A DNA stretch of 26,657 nucleotides, from the NCBI GenBank assembly GCA_964639935.1, contig CAZXGT010000022.1, positions 1 to 26,657 of the forward strand. The letters run 5' to 3'. Of this stretch, positions 25,215 through 26,657 are shown one piece after another (the first letter of the stretch is position 1; every line of letters starts with the position of its first letter). The DNA comes from CALNYS01 sp964639935 (GTDB lineage Bacteria; Planctomycetota; Phycisphaerae; Phycisphaerales; UBA1924). The translations under genes and the position numbers were made by a program. The notes under the pieces are model-generated. The model was not told the DNA's origin. It searched no databases and saw nothing but the letters and a program-made list of their open reading frames with translations.

Positions 25215-25604
25215 TCAGCGGCGCCGATGATGCGCGTACGGGCTGCTCGGCCCGCGGCGGACGCGGATCGAGGACTCCTGCGTGACCGAATAGCCGCCCC
25301 TGGTGGAGGTGGATCGCACGCGATCCCGCTGGACGATGGTGCGGGAGCGGGGGAGGTCGGTGTAGAGGCTCGTGGCGTCGGCGGGGCGGGCGCCGACGGC
25401 GTGGTCGCGGCGGGCGTACTCGGGTGATTGCTCGCGGTAAACGAGCCCGGCGTGTGCTCGCGCCTCGCGGACCTGCGGCGTGAAGAAGACGGTCGCCTCC
25501 GTCGCGCCGCCGGGAAAGATCCCGGGCTCGGAGGCGCACCCGGCCAGGAGCGTCGCGCCGAGAGAGGCGATGAAAAGCGATCCGATTCTTCGTTTCTGAA
25601 CCAT
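25215..25604 (-). CDS. Small putative lipoprotein, unknown function
   Basis: 129 residues. The signal peptide (QKRRIGSLFIASLGATLLAGC) has a basic start, hydrophobic core and lipobox LAGC, with Cys near residue 23. The mature part shows no known domain: GIFPGGATEATVFFTPQVRE, a region with the conserved-looking YREQSPEYARRDHAVG, and an Arg/Ser-rich tail (SIRVRRGPSSPYAHHRRR). The basic tail could touch nucleic acid, peptidoglycan or lipopolysaccharide, but this is only a composition remark. No clear ribosome site precedes the ATG, which lowers confidence in the start, not in the gene. The HU promoter lies 39 bases past its stop. Confidence 0.6.
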   Translation of the reverse strand: MVQKRRIGSLFIASLGATLLAGCASEPGIFPGGATEATVFFTPQVREARAHAGLVYREQSPEYARRDHAVGARPADATSLYTDLPRSRTIVQRDRVRSTSTRGGYSVTQESSIRVRRGPSSPYAHHRRR

Positions 25605-25676
25605 GACGGTGTTTCATGCGGCAAGGCCCGCGCCTCGGGTCGCGGGGGCCGCGGGGCGGCGTCGCGGGCGGGTCTA

Positions 25677-25707
25677 TCGGACGCCGCGCGCGATGCGTGG
25701 CGTCCGA
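25677..25707 (-). repeat. Inverted repeat downstream of the thioredoxin-fusion gene
   Basis: TCGGACGCC (25677-25685) and GGCGTCCGA (25699-25707) are perfect 9-base inverted repeats with a 13-base spacer. They lie just past the stronger hairpin at 25716-25739. No T-tract follows on either strand. Together the two may form a terminator without T-run, or a binding site. Confidence 0.4.
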
Positions 25708-25715
25708 TCAACGCG

Positions 25716-25739
25716 GCGTGTGGCGTTCCCGCCACGCGC
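25716..25739 (-). terminator. Hairpin just after the thioredoxin-fusion stop
   Basis: GCGTGTGGCG (25716-25725) pairs with CGCCACGCGC (25730-25739) over ten positions with one G-T, closed by a 4-base loop. It begins 12 bases after the stop. The lack of a T-run makes the terminator call tentative. Confidence 0.4.
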
Positions 25740-25750
25740 GGCGGGCCCGG

Positions 25751-26657
25751 TCAGCGCTCGAGGTCGTCGATATCCACCCCGTCGAGTTCGTCGATCGTGA
25801 GCCTGCGCGGGGCGAGGCCGAGCGCCTCGCGGATGACCTGCTCCATCTCCAGCTCCTGCCGCTGGCTGTACCCCGTGCCCTTGAAGAGGATCTCTCCCTC
25901 GGTCCCGATGACGTAGAAGGTCGGGAGCCCCTTGACGTCGTACTCGCGCGCCACGTGGTCGCCGCTCAGCAGAAGCTGGTAGGTGTAGCTGTTGGATTTC
26001 ATGAAGCCCGGCGCGAGGTCGGGGGAGCGCTCGCTCGTGTTGACGCCGAGGACGTTCAGGCCTTCGCTTCCGAGCTCCTCGTGGAGGCGCTGGAGGCCCG
26101 GCATCGCGGCGCGGCAGGGGGGGCACCAGGTCGCCCAGAAGTCCATAAGAACCACCTCGCCGCGGTAGTCCGAGAGCGAGTGGGGCCGGCCCTTCTCATC
26201 GGCGAGGGTCCAGTCCGGGGCGAGATCCCCGAGCTTGACGCCGACCGATCGCCTGGGATTCGGGTCCGAGGGCTTCGCGCCGCCGGACCCCGAGGCGGCG
26301 TCGCGGGTGCGGACGGTGGTGAAGCCGCGCGGGGCGGGGCGGATCTCAAAGGAGCGATCGGTCGCGGGCACGCCGGTGCGCAGGCGGTTGAAGCGGAGCG
26401 TCACCGTGTTCGAGGCGGTGACGATGTCGAGCCGGCGGGGCATGTCGTCGTCGGTGGAGACGAAGAGGGCCATCTCGTTGTCGCCGAACGTCCCGCGGAC
26501 GACCATGCACTCCTCGCGCCCGTCGCGAACCGGGCCCTCGAGCTCGAGATCCTCATCGACGACCGCGACGAGCAGCCCGGCGCCTGAGCTGAAGAACATG
26601 GGAAGGTAGAGCGGGAGCGCCCCGAGACCGACGGCGTCGACGGCGACGAGCTCGTCG
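25751..26657 (-). CDS. DUF2092-like / TlpA-family thioredoxin fusion protein, N-terminus beyond the window
   Basis: The frame is open to the right edge, so the true start is outside; about 302 residues are visible. The first 110 or so show beta-strands with the pattern of the LolA-fold DUF2092 proteins (RDGREECMVVRGTF, ALFVSTDDDMPRRLDIV, VTLRFNRLRTGVP, SFEIRPAPRGF). A linker of about 30 residues (ASGSGGAKPSDPNPRRS) leads to a TlpA/ResA-like thioredoxin domain: VKLGDLAPDWTLADEKGRPH, redox pair WATWCPPC, then KGLPTFYVI with the cis-Pro. Such domains act outside the cytoplasm as thiol-disulfide reductases or protein-quality factors. The LolA-like half may bind lipid or a lipoprotein; that link is inferred. 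A signal peptide or lipobox is expected upstream. Confidence 0.85.
   Translation of the reverse strand, partial: DELVAVDAVGLGALPLYLPMFFSSGAGLLVAVVDEDLELEGPVRDGREECMVVRGTFGDNEMALFVSTDDDMPRRLDIVTASNTVTLRFNRLRTGVPATDRSFEIRPAPRGFTTVRTRDAASGSGGAKPSDPNPRRSVGVKLGDLAPDWTLADEKGRPHSLSDYRGEVVLMDFWATWCPPCRAAMPGLQRLHEELGSEGLNVLGVNTSERSPDLAPGFMKSNSYTYQLLLSGDHVAREYDVKGLPTFYVIGTEGEILFKGTGYSQRQELEMEQVIREALGLAPRRLTIDELDGVDIDDLER

Overview
The window is high-GC bacterial DNA, densely coded on both strands. It most likely comes from a planctomycete, probably of the Phycisphaerae. That placement is inferred from the gene families: a pseudopilin-like protein ending in an H-X9-DG motif, a TPR protein carrying two detached RNA-polymerase alpha-CTD modules, a DUF2092-like/TlpA thioredoxin fusion, and several small lipoproteins. 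Two runs of exactly 100 N show that this is a scaffold with placeholder gaps.

Left part (1-4778, all +): the 3' end of a CCA-adding enzyme gene, then a promoter with a perfect TATAAT. Next come two tandem, exported, NfeD/ClpP-fold paralogues and a PLP-dependent aromatic amino-acid decarboxylase, whose last codons are lost in the first gap. Between that gap and position 5255 on the minus strand lies a tRNA-Arg(CCU) gene split by a 301-nt group I intron. The exons fold into a complete tRNA without an encoded CCA, which fits the nearby CCA-adding enzyme.

Middle (5302-15893): a 1345-residue AsmA-like protein overlaps a LOG-family nucleotide hydrolase, followed by a lipoprotein of unknown role. 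After the second gap, which is flanked by a 12-bp direct repeat, four genes lie on the minus strand: a small hypothetical, a MATE transporter, the TPR-(alpha-CTD)2 protein with its own TTGAGC-N17-TAGACT promoter, and a SpoIID-type lipoprotein.

Right part (16033-26657): a + strand operon carries scpB, a lipoprotein, DUF58, a TgpA-like transglutaminase and a methyltransferase. Most of its genes overlap by 4 bases (ATGA), so translation is probably coupled. A PilZ/YcgR-like protein follows. A minus-strand pair (pseudopilin-like protein and DUF3568-like lipoprotein) is divergent from a class II fructose-bisphosphate aldolase. The aldolase converges with an HU-family gene across a shared two-way terminator. 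The HU gene has a clear promoter and a leader hairpin. Upstream of it are a small lipoprotein and a truncated thioredoxin fusion.

No CRISPR array, insertion sequence or phage module is seen. The most notable elements are the intron-containing tRNA gene, the TPR-double-alpha-CTD protein, and the two ClpP-fold paralogues that each keep a different half of the expected Ser/Lys dyad.
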